DNA from: Aldersonia sp. NBC_00410
GTDB taxonomy: Bacteria; Actinomycetota; Actinomycetes; Mycobacteriales; Mycobacteriaceae
Length of the DNA: 64,000 nucleotides
Assembly: GCF_026342035.1 (NCBI RefSeq)
Contig: NZ_JAPENM010000001.1
Coordinates: 372,001 to 436,000, forward strand
Direction of reading: 5' to 3'
Made by a program: the position numbers and the translations under genes. The notes below the pieces were generated by a model that was not told the DNA's origin, ran no database searches, and saw only the letters and a list, made by a program, of their open reading frames with translations. Below, in pieces: positions 47,778-56,600 of this stretch (positions within the stretch are counted from its first letter, which is position 1; each line of letters opens with the position of its first letter).

Positions 47778-49888
47778 TGCGCCACCTCGCCGAGCGCTTG
47801 TGCATCGCTCAGGGCCTGTGCCTGAATTGCCGTGATGGCCACCGTGTTCACGATGTCGGTGACCAGCGCGCCGCGGGACAGATCGTTGACCGGCTTGCGC
47901 AAACCCTGCAGGACCGGGCCGACGGCGATCGCGCCTGCGCTGCGCTGCACCGCCTTGTAGGTGTTGTTGCCGGTGTTCAGGTCCGGAAATACGAACACGG
48001 TCGCCTGTCCGGCGACCCGTGAGCCCGGCAGCTTGGCGCTGGCGACCGTCGGTTCGATCGCGGCGTCATACTGGATCGGGCCCTCGACGAGCAGGTCCGG
48101 TCGACGATCGTGCACGAATCCCGTGGCAGCGCGGACCTTGTCGACGTCGGCACCGGTGCCGGATTCGCCCGTCGAGTAGGACAGCATCGCGATACGCGGC
48201 TCGATGCCGAACTGCTGGGCGGTCGCTGCGGACGAGATTGCGATATCGGCCAGCTGATCCGCGGTCGGGTCCGGGACGACGGCGCAATCGCCATAGACGA
48301 GTACGCGGTCGGCGAGACACATCAGGAACACACTCGATACCGTCGACACCCCCGGCTGGGTTTTGATGATCTCGAACGACGGCCGAATGGTGTGCGCGGT
48401 GGTGTGCGCCGCGCCGGACACCATGCCGTCGGCAAGCCCGAGGTGGACCATCATCGTGCCGAAATAGGATATATCCGTGACGAATTCGCGGGCACGCTCC
48501 TCGGAGATGCCCTTGTGCGCACGCAGCCGCGCATACTCTGCGGCGAATTCGTCGATGTGCTCGGACTCCGTCGGGTCGAGCACGCGGGACTCGCCCAGGT
48601 CGACTCCCAGTTCCGCAGCGCGCCCGCGCACCGCGGCCTCATTGCCGAGCAGGGTGAGGTCGGCGACGCTGCGGCGCAGCACCCGTCCCGCTGCACGCAG
48701 CACCCGGTCGTCGGTGCCCTCCGGTAGCACGATGTGCTTGCGGTCCTGCCTGGCCCGGTCGATCAGCTGGAACTCGAACAGCTGCGGGGTCACCACGCTC
48801 GGGATGGGAACGGCGATGTGGCGCAATAGTTCCGCCGAATCAATGTGCTGCTCGACGAGGTTGAGGGCAGTGTCGACCTTGCGCTGCGATCCGGCGGCGA
48901 CCCGACCGCGGGTCATCGCCGCGGCCCGCGCGGTCTGATAGGTGTTCAACGTGGTGGTCAGGATCGGCAGCCGTGGTTTGATGCCCTCGACCAGTCGTGC
49001 CACCGACTTGTGCGGCAACAACCCGCCGTTCATGATGATGCCCGCGAGCGACGGAAAGCCCTCCGCCTCATGGGCATTCACGAGAGCGAGAAGGACGTCG
49101 GAGCGGTCTGCCGGCGCGATCACGGCCAGCCCGTCGGTGAGCCGTTCCAGGATGTGCTCGCTGGTCATGCCGCCGACCATCACGTCGAGCACCTCGCGCT
49201 GCAGGAGTTCCGGGTCTCCGCTGTAGAGTTCGCCGCCGATCGCGTCGCGTAACTCTGCGACGGTCGGCGCGGTCAGCAGCGGCACCTCGGGCAGCGCCCA
49301 GGACGGCACGCCGAGTTCGGCCAGCGCGCTCCCCACCTCGTCGACCGCATCGGGGTCGCAGCGGTTTGCCACGACGGCCATGAGGTGGGCGTTCTCGCCG
49401 TCGAGCTCGGCGCGGCACAACCGCACCACGTGTGCGATCTCCTCGGGGGTACGGTCCAGGCCGCGCACCGTGAGCAGTACGGGCGCACCGAGGTTCACCG
49501 CGATGCGCGCGTTGAAGTTCAGCTCGCTCGGGCTCGCGACGTCGGTGTAGTCGCTGCCGACGATCACCACGGCGTCGCACTCCTGCGCGACCGCGTGATA
49601 GCGCTCTACGATTTCGGCCAGCGCCGATTCCGGGTCGTCGTGCACCTGCTCGTAGCGCACGCCGATCGCCTCGTCGTAACCCACGTCCGCGGTGGTGTGC
49701 GCGAGCAGCAGTTCGAGGACGTAGTCCGACTCGTTGGCCGAACGCGCGATCGGCCGGAACACGCCGACCCGAGCGGCGTGCGCGCACAACATGTGCAGGA
49801 CGCCGACGGCCACCGTCGACTTGCCGGTATCACCTTCGGGGGCAGCGATGTAGACGCTCGACGTGTGATGCGCGGTCGGGGCGGCCAT
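47774..49888 (-). CDS. pta: Phosphate acetyltransferase
   Basis: 704 residues, long form. N-terminal BioD-like P-loop domain ([20 protein letters not shown]), a DRTGG-type domain near 215-330, and the catalytic PTA/PTB domain at the C-terminus ([60 protein letters not shown]). Converts acetyl-CoA and phosphate to acetyl phosphate. I chose ATG 49888, seven bases after TAGGCT, which fits the mycobacterial N-terminus; ATG 49906 is also in frame. The operators at 49926-49973 lie just upstream of the presumed -35 region. Confidence 0.95.
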   Translation of the reverse strand: MAAPTAHHTSSVYIAAPEGDTGKSTVAVGVLHMLCAHAARVGVFRPIARSANESDYVLELLLAHTTADVGYDEAIGVRYEQVHDDPESALAEIVERYHAVAQECDAVVIVGSDYTDVASPSELNFNARIAVNLGAPVLLTVRGLDRTPEEIAHVVRLCRAELDGENAHLMAVVANRCDPDAVDEVGSALAELGVPSWALPEVPLLTAPTVAELRDAIGGELYSGDPELLQREVLDVMVGGMTSEHILERLTDGLAVIAPADRSDVLLALVNAHEAEGFPSLAGIIMNGGLLPHKSVARLVEGIKPRLPILTTTLNTYQTARAAAMTRGRVAAGSQRKVDTALNLVEQHIDSAELLRHIAVPIPSVVTPQLFEFQLIDRARQDRKHIVLPEGTDDRVLRAAGRVLRRSVADLTLLGNEAAVRGRAAELGVDLGESRVLDPTESEHIDEFAAEYARLRAHKGISEERAREFVTDISYFGTMMVHLGLADGMVSGAAHTTAHTIRPSFEIIKTQPGVSTVSSVFLMCLADRVLVYGDCAVVPDPTADQLADIAISSAATAQQFGIEPRIAMLSYSTGESGTGADVDKVRAATGFVHDRRPDLLVEGPIQYDAAIEPTVASAKLPGSRVAGQATVFVFPDLNTGNNTYKAVQRSAGAIAVGPVLQGLRKPVNDLSRGALVTDIVNTVAITAIQAQALSDAQALGEVAQ

Positions 49889-49925
49889 GAGGCTCAGCCT
49901 AGCCATGTGCCCCGATCGCTTCCGA

Positions 49926-49973
49926 ATGAACGGAACCGTTCAGTCGACCTGATCGACTGAACGGTACGTTCAT
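49926..49973 (-). promoter_or_regulatory. Double palindromic operator upstream of pta-ackA
   Basis: Two copies of a dyad with TGAACG/CGTTCA arms: TGAACGGAACCGTTCA (49927-49942) and TGAACGGTACGTTCA (49958-49972), with centres about 30 bases apart (three helical turns). The 12-base inner arms CCGTTCAGTCGA and TCGACTGAACGG also pair perfectly across a 5-base loop. The size suits a TetR-type dimer pair. No candidate regulator lies beside it. Confidence 0.75.
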
Positions 49974-50005
49974 GCGGTCGGTTGTGGCCGCCGCGGGGCC
50001 GGAAC

Positions 50006-50611
50006 CTACGCGGAGACCAGCTTCGGGTCGTGCAGGTCGTAGAACTTCACATCACCCATCAGGCGCTGTTCCTCCTCGAACAGCGACCGCAGATCGTCCG
50101 GGATCTCCAATTTCTCGTGTTCGCGAGCCTCCGACTCCGAGGTGAAGTAGGCGACCTCCACGTAGGAATCACCGCCACCATCGGTACACAACATGCCGCC
50201 GATTATCTCCGGGCGCAGTTCGTGCACCCGTTCGCCAGTCTCGCGAAGAAGCTCACGCATCCGACCGGCGTCGGTGGTGTGGCCTTCCATGATTTGCACG
50301 AAACCCGCGTCGTCGGAACCGCCGCCGAGCCATTCGGTTACGTCCGGGCAATCCATGAACGACACCGGGCCGTCGAAACACCGTTCCGTCTCGGCCCACC
50401 ACGCGCCTTGTTCCGGACGCTCGCTGTTGCGCCGCGCCGCTTCCGCCGATTCGAACCGGGCGAGCGCGACGAACATGCCGTCGTCACAGATACCGGACGT
50501 GGTGCCGAGATAGCCGGTCGCACCTGGCCGAAGTTCTTCGCCCCAGCGATCCAGACAGCGCTGCAGCCCGTCCGGATCGGAGACCTTCCCGTGAATGAGT
50601 TGGACAAACAT
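50006..50611 (-). CDS. Two-domain dimeric alpha/beta-barrel-like protein, unknown function
   Basis: 201 residues. Two repeats of a ferredoxin-like (ABM/EthD-type) fold can be traced: MFVQLIHGKVSDPDGLQRCL ... GMFVALARFESAEAARRNSE, and GFVQIMEGHTTDAGRMRELL ... SYVEVAYFTSESEAREHEKL. Each half starts with FVQ and ends with a strand-helix that reads like the end of an antibiotic-biosynthesis-monooxygenase domain. An excellent ribosome binding site (AAGGAGG) precedes ATG 50611. I know no function; it sits between fgd1 and the pta operators on the same strand and may be co-transcribed with fgd1 despite a 150-base gap. Confidence 0.8.
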   Translation of the reverse strand: MFVQLIHGKVSDPDGLQRCLDRWGEELRPGATGYLGTTSGICDDGMFVALARFESAEAARRNSERPEQGAWWAETERCFDGPVSFMDCPDVTEWLGGGSDDAGFVQIMEGHTTDAGRMRELLRETGERVHELRPEIIGGMLCTDGGGDSYVEVAYFTSESEAREHEKLEIPDDLRSLFEEEQRLMGDVKFYDLHDPKLVSA

Positions 50612-50762
50612 CGATGCCTCCTTGCGGGGATCGCCCGCAGTGAGCACAACCGGTGGCCGACCCTGCGCGGGTCTCCGTCATTCGACGGCCCAACGCTGCG
50701 GCCACTCCGCAGTTATCGTCCGCCTACGGTTCGAGCGGCGCAAGGCCGCCGGGCCGGAGCCG

Positions 50763-51773
50763 CTAGCCGAACGAGCGCAACCGCGGCGCGAGGTCGCGCT
50801 CGAACAGGTCGAGGAAGCGACGCTGGTCGTGCCCGGGCGCATGGAACACCAAGTGGTTGAGGCCCGCCTCGATGTAGGGCTGAATCCGGGTGACCACGTC
50901 GTCCGGGTCGGACCCGACGATCCAGCGCTTGGCGACCTGCTCGATCGGCAGTTCGTCGGCGGCCTTCTCCATCTCGATCGGGTCCTCGATGCTGTGCTTC
51001 TGCTCCGGCGTCAGCGACAACGGCGCCCAGAAGCGGGTGTTCTCCAGCGCGAGTCCGGGATCGGTGTCGTAGGAGATCTTGATCTCGATCATCTTGTCGA
51101 TGTCGTCGGCGTTGCGTTCGGCCTTCTGTGCGCCTTCGGCGACCGCCGGCATCAACTTGTCGTTGTAGAGCTCCATGCCCTTGCCCGAGGTGCAGATGAA
51201 ACCGTCGCCCGCGCGTCCGGCGTAGCGCGCGACCACCGGGCCGCCGGCCGCCACGTAGACCGGGATTCCGCCCTCGGGCACGTCGTAGATCGAGGCGCCC
51301 TTGGTCGTGTAGTACTCGCCCTCGAAATCGACGCGATCGCCCTTCCAGAGTTCCCGCATGAGCGCGACGGACTCCCGCAGCCGAGCGAAGCGCTCCTTGA
51401 ACTCCGGCCATTCGCCCGCGTATCCGGTGGCGATCTCGTTGAGGGCCTCGCCGGTGCCGACGCCGAGCATCACGCGGCCCGGGTACAGGCAGCCCATCGT
51501 CGCGAACGCCTGCGCGATCACCGCGGGGTTGTAGCGGAACGTCGGGGTGAGCACCGAGGTGCCGAGCATGATCCGCTCCGTCCGCTCACCGACGGCTGTC
51601 ATCCAGGCCAGTGAGAAGGGGGCATGCCCGCCCTTGTGCCGCCATGGCTGGAAGTGATCGCTCACGGTGGCGCTGTCGAGACCGTGATCCTCCGCCGCGA
51701 CCGCGAGTTCGACGAGTTCGCGCGGGCCGAACTGTTCCGCCGAGGCCTTGTATCCGAGCTTGAGTTCCGGCAC
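50763..51773 (-). CDS. fgd1: F420-dependent glucose-6-phosphate dehydrogenase
   Basis: 336 residues, the exact length I remember for the M. tuberculosis enzyme. LLM-type TIM barrel with [56 protein letters not shown] and FICTSGKG. It oxidises glucose-6-phosphate and reduces F420, feeding F420-dependent reductases such as the PPOX and LLM proteins in this window. GTG 51773 has AAGGAG at good spacing; the GTG two codons earlier overlaps that site. Confidence 0.97.
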   Translation of the reverse strand: MPELKLGYKASAEQFGPRELVELAVAAEDHGLDSATVSDHFQPWRHKGGHAPFSLAWMTAVGERTERIMLGTSVLTPTFRYNPAVIAQAFATMGCLYPGRVMLGVGTGEALNEIATGYAGEWPEFKERFARLRESVALMRELWKGDRVDFEGEYYTTKGASIYDVPEGGIPVYVAAGGPVVARYAGRAGDGFICTSGKGMELYNDKLMPAVAEGAQKAERNADDIDKMIEIKISYDTDPGLALENTRFWAPLSLTPEQKHSIEDPIEMEKAADELPIEQVAKRWIVGSDPDDVVTRIQPYIEAGLNHLVFHAPGHDQRRFLDLFERDLAPRLRSFG

Positions 51774-51971
51774 GCCCACTCCTTAGATCACGACTCCGTT
51801 TCGCAACGATCCCTTCCGACACTAGTTCGAGCGACGAACCGCCCGGCAAAGGGGTGAATTCATCGCCACAATTTCCCGTCATTTCACATCGGACACATGC
51901 TTCACAGTTGTAATCTTTCTGCGACCTCCCGGTCGTGCGCACACTCAACCGCTTAGCGAAGGGCGGTCGTC

Positions 51972-52472
51972 ATGTCCGGTCCCCGATTGCGCAGAATATT
52001 CACCACCGTCGCGGTCCTCACCGCGACGGTCATTCTCCCTGCCGCACCCGCACTCGCACAGTCGACCGGTTCGGGTAGCTCGGGTAGCTCGTCGGGTAGC
52101 GGCCCGCTCGCGGCCCCGATCCCGAGCCCGGCCGGCCTCGCAGCCCTCGCGGCCGCAACCACTCAGACCGGCAAGCCCTATCTGTGGGGTGGCACCGGCC
52201 CGAATGCATGGGATTGCTCCGGTCTGGTGCAGTGGGCATTCAGGCAAGCCGGCGTGAACCTGCCGCGCACCACTTGGGAACAGGCCGAGGTCGGCCTGGA
52301 GGTGCCGCTGTGGGCGCTGATGCCGGGTGACGTCATCATCCTGAACCGAGATGCCTCGCACGTCGGGATCTACACCGGCTTCGGACAGGTGTTCAACGCC
52401 TACGGTCGCGGCGTTCCGGTCGGGCTGACCCCGCTGTCGGAGTTCGAGATCTACTCGATCCGCCGGTTCTGA
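51972..52472 (+). CDS. Secreted NlpC/P60 peptidoglycan endopeptidase
   Basis: 166 residues. Signal peptide to about residue 29 (ALAQ), a short Gly/Ser linker, then a minimal NlpC/P60 domain (56-166): GGTGPNAWDCSGLVQWAFRQ with catalytic Cys82, LMPGDVIILNRDASHVGIYT with His130, and a third polar residue probably Asn142 in FNAYG where His is more usual. Expected to cut peptide bonds in peptidoglycan stems outside the membrane. The 198-base gap before it holds its promoter; I see no known riboswitch there. Confidence 0.93.
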   Translation: MSGPRLRRIFTTVAVLTATVILPAAPALAQSTGSGSSGSSSGSGPLAAPIPSPAGLAALAAATTQTGKPYLWGGTGPNAWDCSGLVQWAFRQAGVNLPRTTWEQAEVGLEVPLWALMPGDVIILNRDASHVGIYTGFGQVFNAYGRGVPVGLTPLSEFEIYSIRRF

Positions 52473-52498
52473 GCCGCGCGGCGTCGCACAATGAGGCG

Positions 52499-53299
52499 GT
52501 GACTGCTGCTGCGCCGACCCCGGAGATCTCCTACCTCACCGACATGGACGGCGTGCTCGTGGCCGAGGATCGGCTGGTGCCGGGCGCTGACGAGTTCCTC
52601 GCCGAATTGATCGCGAACGACATCAAGTTTCTTGTGCTGACGAATAATTCGATCCGGACACCACGTGACCTGCAGGCGCGGCTGAGCCATACCGGCCTCG
52701 ACATCCCCGAATCCGCGATCTGGACCTCGGCGCTGGCGACAGCGACATTCCTGGATAGTCAGCGACCGCGCGGCACCGCCTACGTCGTCGGCGAATCCGG
52801 TCTCACGACCGCGCTGCACGACATCGGCTACGTGCTGACCGAGAGCAACCCCGACTACGTGGTGCTCGGCGAGACGCGGACCTACTCGTTCGAGGCGATC
52901 ACCACGGCGATCCGACTCGTCGAGCGCGGCTCCCGGTTCATCGCCACCAATCCGGACGCCACCGGTCCGTCGGCCGAAGGAGTGCTGCCGGCGACCGGCG
53001 CCGTCGCCGCGCTGATCACCCGCGCGACCGGACGCGAGCCGTACTACGTCGGCAAACCGAACCCGCTGATGATGCGCTCGGCGCTGCGGGCGATCGGCGC
53101 GCACTCCGAGAACACCGTGATGATCGGTGATCGGATGGATACCGACATCATCTCCGGCCTCGAAGCCGGCCTGAACACAATGCTTGTGCTGACCGGTATT
53201 TCGACGATTTCGTCGGTCGAGATGTTTCCCTACCGCCCGACTAAGGTGCTCGATTCGGTGGCGGATCTGCTCGGGCGCACGCGCAACCCGTTCGACTGA
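52499..53299 (+). CDS. HAD-IIA family phosphatase (NagD-like)
   Basis: 266 residues. HAD motif I DMDGVLV (Asp15 and Asp17), motif II VLTNNS, the C2 cap domain (about 80-190), motif III with Lys in YVGKPNPLMM, and motif IV MIGDRMDTDIISGLEAG. NagD-like enzymes dephosphorylate small phosphate esters such as UMP or p-nitrophenyl phosphate in vitro; the natural substrate is unclear. GTG 52499 follows CACAAT by six bases, consistent with a leaderless message separate from the NlpC gene. Confidence 0.92.
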   Translation: MTAAAPTPEISYLTDMDGVLVAEDRLVPGADEFLAELIANDIKFLVLTNNSIRTPRDLQARLSHTGLDIPESAIWTSALATATFLDSQRPRGTAYVVGESGLTTALHDIGYVLTESNPDYVVLGETRTYSFEAITTAIRLVERGSRFIATNPDATGPSAEGVLPATGAVAALITRATGREPYYVGKPNPLMMRSALRAIGAHSENTVMIGDRMDTDIISGLEAGLNTMLVLTGISTISSVEMFPYRPTKVLDSVADLLGRTRNPFD

Positions 53300-53325
53300 G
53301 TACCGCGCCCTTGGCGTCCGAGTGC

Positions 53326-53757
53326 CTAGTCCGCCAGCGGATCGCACCAGCGCAGGCCCGGGAATCGCGCGAATCCCCGGTCGGTGGTGACGAACTCGCT
53401 GCCGGACTCGATCGCCAGCGCCGCGTGATAGGCATCGGCCACATCGTTGCCGCGCGCGTCCACCGTCCGGCACAGCTCGGCGAACACCGCAAAATGACGC
53501 GGACCCGGGCGTACCACAACGCAATTCGGCCTAGTGAGCAGCAGGTCGGCGAATTCGAGGGCCATTGCCGGCGGGGTCGGTGTCCGAAAGATGCGCGAGT
53601 TGGTGACAATCCGCACGAAGCCGCTCACTACGAGTTCGCTCAGCGCGAATGCGGCCGGCCCGTTGACCAGATCGGTTAACCAGGAACGGTATTCCCCATG
53701 CCGAGGGGACTCCGTCCGGAACGCGTAGACGAGAACGTTGACGTCAGGGAGCAGCAT
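53326..53757 (-). CDS. vapC: PIN-domain toxin VapC
   Basis: 143-residue ribonuclease toxin of a type II toxin-antitoxin pair. The four acidic residues of the PIN site are visible: Asp5 (LPDVNVLVYA), Glu41 (ALSELV), Asp105/Asp108 (NDVADAYHA) and Asp126 (TTDRG). ATG 53757 overlaps the end of vapB by 14 bases. VapC enzymes cut tRNA or rRNA at specific sites; which RNA is cut here is unknown. Confidence 0.92.
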   Translation of the reverse strand: MLLPDVNVLVYAFRTESPRHGEYRSWLTDLVNGPAAFALSELVVSGFVRIVTNSRIFRTPTPPAMALEFADLLLTRPNCVVVRPGPRHFAVFAELCRTVDARGNDVADAYHAALAIESGSEFVTTDRGFARFPGLRWCDPLAD

Positions 53758-54025
53758 CGGAAAGTCTGGATCGAATCTCGGCGTCTTCCTCCTCGTAGCC
53801 GACATCGCGAAGCGCGGCCGGATCCGCGAGGTCGATGCCCGCGTGCACGCCGCTGCCCCCGAAGGTTGGCAACACGACGTCGACTCGGGCCTGCTGCTCG
53901 TCCACCGACGCAAGAACCCGTCGCAGCCCCTCTTCGATCAAACTCGTCAGAGTCCGGCCGTCGGCGGCGGCGCGCTGTTTGGCGCCGCGGAGCAAAGCGT
54001 CATCGAGATCGAGCGTGGTCCGCAT
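53744..54025 (-). CDS. vapB: Antitoxin VapB
   Basis: 93 residues. The N-terminal ribbon-helix-helix MRTTLDLDDALLRGAKQRAA, DGRTLTSLIEEGLRRVL binds DNA; the flexible C-terminal part (FGGSGVHAGIDLADPAALRD) should wrap around the toxin. ATG 54025 lies seven bases after TATGAT, so the message is leaderless; the upstream ATG in frame (54061) is inside the operator. The pair represses its own promoter in known systems. Confidence 0.9.
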   Translation of the reverse strand: MRTTLDLDDALLRGAKQRAAADGRTLTSLIEEGLRRVLASVDEQQARVDVVLPTFGGSGVHAGIDLADPAALRDVGYEEEDAEIRSRLSDAAP

Positions 54026-54031
54026 GCAGAT

Positions 54032-54060
54032 GATCATACGATCGTATGCAGATTTCTGCA
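54032..54060 (-). promoter_or_regulatory. vapBC promoter-operator
   Basis: Perfect palindrome CATACGATCGTATG (54035-54048) overlapping the -10 hexamer TATGAT (minus strand), next to a second dyad TGCAGATTTCTGCA (54047-54060). VapB or VapBC binding here would cover the RNA polymerase site. Confidence 0.75.
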
Positions 54061-54076
54061 CATGTGCGCCGCACGG

Positions 54077-55297
54077 TCAGGACAGCGCCCCGTCGAGGTC
54101 GCCCAGCAGGTCCTCGAGGTCCTCGAGCCCTACCGAAATACGCACGGTCCCATCGGTGATGCCGATCGCCGCCCGGCCCTCCGGGCCCATCGCACGATGG
54201 GTCGTGGTCGCCGGGTGGGTGATCAACGACTTCGCGTCACCGAGGTTGTTCGAGATGTCGACTATCCGCAGGGCATCGAGCACCTCGAAGGCACGCTTTT
54301 TGCCCTGGTCCTCGGGGGCATCGAGTTCGAAGGTCACCACGGTGCCGCCGCCGCTCATCTGCCGGCGTGCCAGGTCGTACTGCGGATGCGACTCGAGGAA
54401 GGGGTACTTCACCCACTTCACTGCGGAATTGCCTTCGAGGAACTTGGCGATCTCGAACGCCGACGACGTCGACTGGCGCACCCGCAGCGGCATCGTCTCC
54501 AGCCCCTTGAGCAGGGTCCAGGCGTTGAACGGGCTGAGCGCAGGCCCGGTGTGCCGCATCAGGTTCTTCACCGGTTCGTCGATGTAGTCCTTCGGACCGA
54601 GGATCGCGCCGCCGAGCACGCGGCCCTGACCGTCGATGTGCTTGGTGCCGGAGTACACCACGACGTCGGCACCGAGGTCGAAGCTACGCTGCAACAAAGG
54701 TGTGGCAAAGACGTTGTCCAACACCACCTTTGCTCCGGCGGCGTGCGAGAGTTCGACGACCCGCGGCACGTCGACGAGGGTCTGCATCGGGTTGGACGGC
54801 GTCTCGAAGAAGACCGCCTGCGTCGGCTTGCTGAGCGCCTGCTCCCACTGGTCGAGATCTTCACCGTCGACGAAGACGGTCTCCACGCCCCAGCGCGGCA
54901 GGATTTCGTTGCACACCACGAAGCACGAGCCGAACAGGCTGCGAGCCGCGACGAGCCGGTCGCCTGCGCCGAGCAGGGCACCGAGTGCGGTGAATACCGC
55001 ACTCATTCCGCTCGCGGTCGCGAAACAGGCCTCGGCGCCGTCGAGCAGCCGCATCCGCTCCTCGAACATCGCCACCGTGGGATTGCCGTAGCGCGAGTAC
55101 ACGAAGTGCTCGACGTCGCCGGTGAACGCCGCCTCCGCCGCGGCCGCGCTTTCGTAGACGAAACCGGAGGTGAGATAGAGCGCCTCGGAGGTCTCCTCGA
55201 AACCGGAGCGTTGCACACCGCCGCGCACGCCGAGCGTCGCGGGACCGACGTTGTCCGGCAGCCGCTTCTGGAAGGCGCCGCCGGTGGGGCCGCTCAT
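54077..55297 (-). CDS. metZ: O-succinylhomoserine sulfhydrylase
   Basis: 406-residue PLP enzyme of the Cys/Met metabolism family, forming homocysteine directly from an acylated homoserine and sulfide. Seen: LTSGFVYESAAAAEAAF, YSRYGNPTVAMFEERMRLLD, ATASGMSAVFTALGALL, VFFETPSNPMQTLVDVP, the PLP lysine in YSGTKHIDGQGRVLGG, and THPATTTHRAMGPEGRAAIG. ATG 55297 overlaps the rhodanese stop (ATGA). The order rhodanese-metZ is the Rv0390-Rv0391 order, and the operon is behind a SAM-IV riboswitch. Confidence 0.95.
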   Translation of the reverse strand: MSGPTGGAFQKRLPDNVGPATLGVRGGVQRSGFEETSEALYLTSGFVYESAAAAEAAFTGDVEHFVYSRYGNPTVAMFEERMRLLDGAEACFATASGMSAVFTALGALLGAGDRLVAARSLFGSCFVVCNEILPRWGVETVFVDGEDLDQWEQALSKPTQAVFFETPSNPMQTLVDVPRVVELSHAAGAKVVLDNVFATPLLQRSFDLGADVVVYSGTKHIDGQGRVLGGAILGPKDYIDEPVKNLMRHTGPALSPFNAWTLLKGLETMPLRVRQSTSSAFEIAKFLEGNSAVKWVKYPFLESHPQYDLARRQMSGGGTVVTFELDAPEDQGKKRAFEVLDALRIVDISNNLGDAKSLITHPATTTHRAMGPEGRAAIGITDGTVRISVGLEDLEDLLGDLDGALS

Positions 55298-55707
55298 GAC
55301 TGCCGCCACGGCAAACCGAGTGCCCGCCAGCCGACTACGCCGCGATGACCGTTGTCGTCGAGCGCGCCCTCGAAGCCGTCGAGCACGTTGTAGGACGGGC
55401 CGATACCCGCCTCGGTCGCGGCCTTTGCGGCACCGACCGAGCGCTGACCCGAGCGGCAGAGGAACACAACGGGCCGTTCGCCGGTGATACCGGCCTCGCG
55501 GAGCTGGTCCACGAAGTTGTCGTTGCGCGCGCCCGTCGGATGGCTCACCCACTCGATGAGTACGGTCGGCCGGCCGATCGCGGAGGTATCGGGCACACCC
55601 ACATACTTCCACTCGGCGTCCGTGCGGACATCCACCAGAACCGCGTCCGCATTCTCGGCAAGCAGGTCCCACGCCTGCTGCGGCGAAATATCGCCTGCAT
55701 AGCTCAC
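55294..55707 (-). CDS. Rhodanese-like sulfurtransferase
   Basis: 137 residues, single rhodanese domain with active-site loop VFLCRSGQRSVGAA (catalytic Cys in CRSGQRS). GTG 55707 (SYAGDISPQQAWDLL) matches the start of the mycobacterial Rv0390 protein and has GAGAGG upstream; the frame is open to ATG 55758. It probably supplies or detoxifies sulfur for MetZ, with which it is translationally coupled. Confidence 0.92.
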   Translation of the reverse strand: MSYAGDISPQQAWDLLAENADAVLVDVRTDAEWKYVGVPDTSAIGRPTVLIEWVSHPTGARNDNFVDQLREAGITGERPVVFLCRSGQRSVGAAKAATEAGIGPSYNVLDGFEGALDDNGHRGVVGWRALGLPWRQS

Positions 55708-55774
55708 GTTCGATCGCCTCTCACATGCCAGGGACTCGCCGGCACTGCGATTTGCCATGGAGTCCGCGCTTGCC

Positions 55775-55885
55775 CCGCCACCTTCGGCACGGCCCGGTCG
55801 TCACCCGGAGCACCCCACCGCGGAGGAGGGTTGCCGATCAGCCAGCCGGGGCTTGTCGCTGATGCTCTTGACCTGACCTGGTATT
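55775..55885 (-). ncRNA. SAM-IV riboswitch
   Basis: The minus strand reads GGTCAAGAG, then GCCCCGGCTGGCTGATCGGC, AACCCTCCTCCGCGGTGGGG, TGCTCCGGGTGACGACC. GGTCA/TGACGACC form the closing helix (55873 and 55796), and the inner CCCCGGCT ... CGGCAACCCTCC ... GCGGTGGGGTGC block matches the SAM-IV consensus. The downstream GCCGTGCCGAAGG is the pseudoknot side. It lies upstream of the rhodanese-metZ operon and should shut it when S-adenosylmethionine is high. End points approximate. Confidence 0.9.
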
Positions 55886-55923
55886 TACCTGGCGCGGGCC
55901 GCAGTTGTCAATTCGATCGGCAC

Positions 55924-56418
55924 TCAATCACACACCCGCCAGTGGTCGTTGGCACGGGTGAACACCCAGGCTGAGGTCGTTTCGGCGCCGTCGGTCTCGA
56001 CCGTGACGTCGGCGGTTCCGTGGTCGCCGTCGACCTTCACATTCTCGACCCGGACCACAGTCGCCGAACCGGACAACGGTGCGCGGTCCATGCTGAATTC
56101 GGCACAGCTGGCCGCGTCGATCCGGTCCTGCTTGCCTCCGGCCACTGCGGCGGCGAAATCCCGCGCGGAGGTGTTGATCAGATCCGTCTCGGTCACGTTG
56201 TCCGCGGCCGGCGACACCAACTGCGCGACGACGATGCCGATGACGATCACGGCAATCGCGCCGACCGCCGCCAGAAACGGGACGATCGTGCGCGGATCCT
56301 GATCGGAGTTCGCACCGCCGCGAGCGGCGCCGGAGTCATCGCCGCGAGCGGCGCCGGATTCACCGCCGCGAGCGGCGCCGGTGCCGCCATCCACCGGTTC
56401 GGTCTGCTCGTCGCTCAT
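55924..56418 (-). CDS. Single-helix membrane protein of unknown function
   Basis: 164 residues: an acidic N-terminus with three 8-residue repeats (GAARGGES, GAARGDDS, GAARGGAN), one transmembrane helix (47-70: IVPFLAAVGAIAVIVIGIVV), and an external domain with a disulfide candidate (AASCAEF, WRVCD). The external part has the cystatin/NTF2-like look of Rv0361-type or DUF4878-like lipid-associated proteins. ATG 56418 is chosen because upstream codons are poor. Divergent from fprA; the shared 180-base gap contains an iron box. Confidence 0.78.
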   Translation of the reverse strand: MSDEQTEPVDGGTGAARGGESGAARGDDSGAARGGANSDQDPRTIVPFLAAVGAIAVIVIGIVVAQLVSPAADNVTETDLINTSARDFAAAVAGGKQDRIDAASCAEFSMDRAPLSGSATVVRVENVKVDGDHGTADVTVETDGAETTSAWVFTRANDHWRVCD

Positions 56419-56538
56419 GACGCAGATCATTCCCTGCACCGGGCCAGCGGTTCGACGCGACCCGATAGACTCGGGTTTTCGAGACATGGCCCGCGGCGCA
56501 GGAATTCTCCGCCGCAGCACGGCAAGACAGGCCGGAGG

Positions 56539-56557
56539 TTAGGCAATGCTAGCCTAA
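56539..56557 (+). promoter_or_regulatory. IdeR/DtxR-type iron box upstream of fprA
   Basis: TTAGGCAATGCTAGCCTAA matches the 19-base consensus TTAGGTTAGGCTAACCTAA at 15 positions, including both outer TTAGG/CCTAA arms. It lies 43 bases before fprA and about 120 bases before the divergent membrane protein, so iron-loaded IdeR could repress either or both. Confidence 0.8.
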
Positions 56558-56600
56558 ATTACCTGCCACTACCCACCATCGAGTTAGGTCCGAAAAACTG

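Noticed and set aside
51780-51971. Possible riboswitch before the NlpC/P60 gene
   Set aside because: Cell-wall hydrolase genes of actinobacteria sometimes have c-di-AMP riboswitches, but I find no ydaO-type core in this short gap.
53738-55348. 536-codon plus-strand frame across vapBC and metZ
   Set aside because: It crosses three well-supported genes on the other strand and its product has no recognisable domain.
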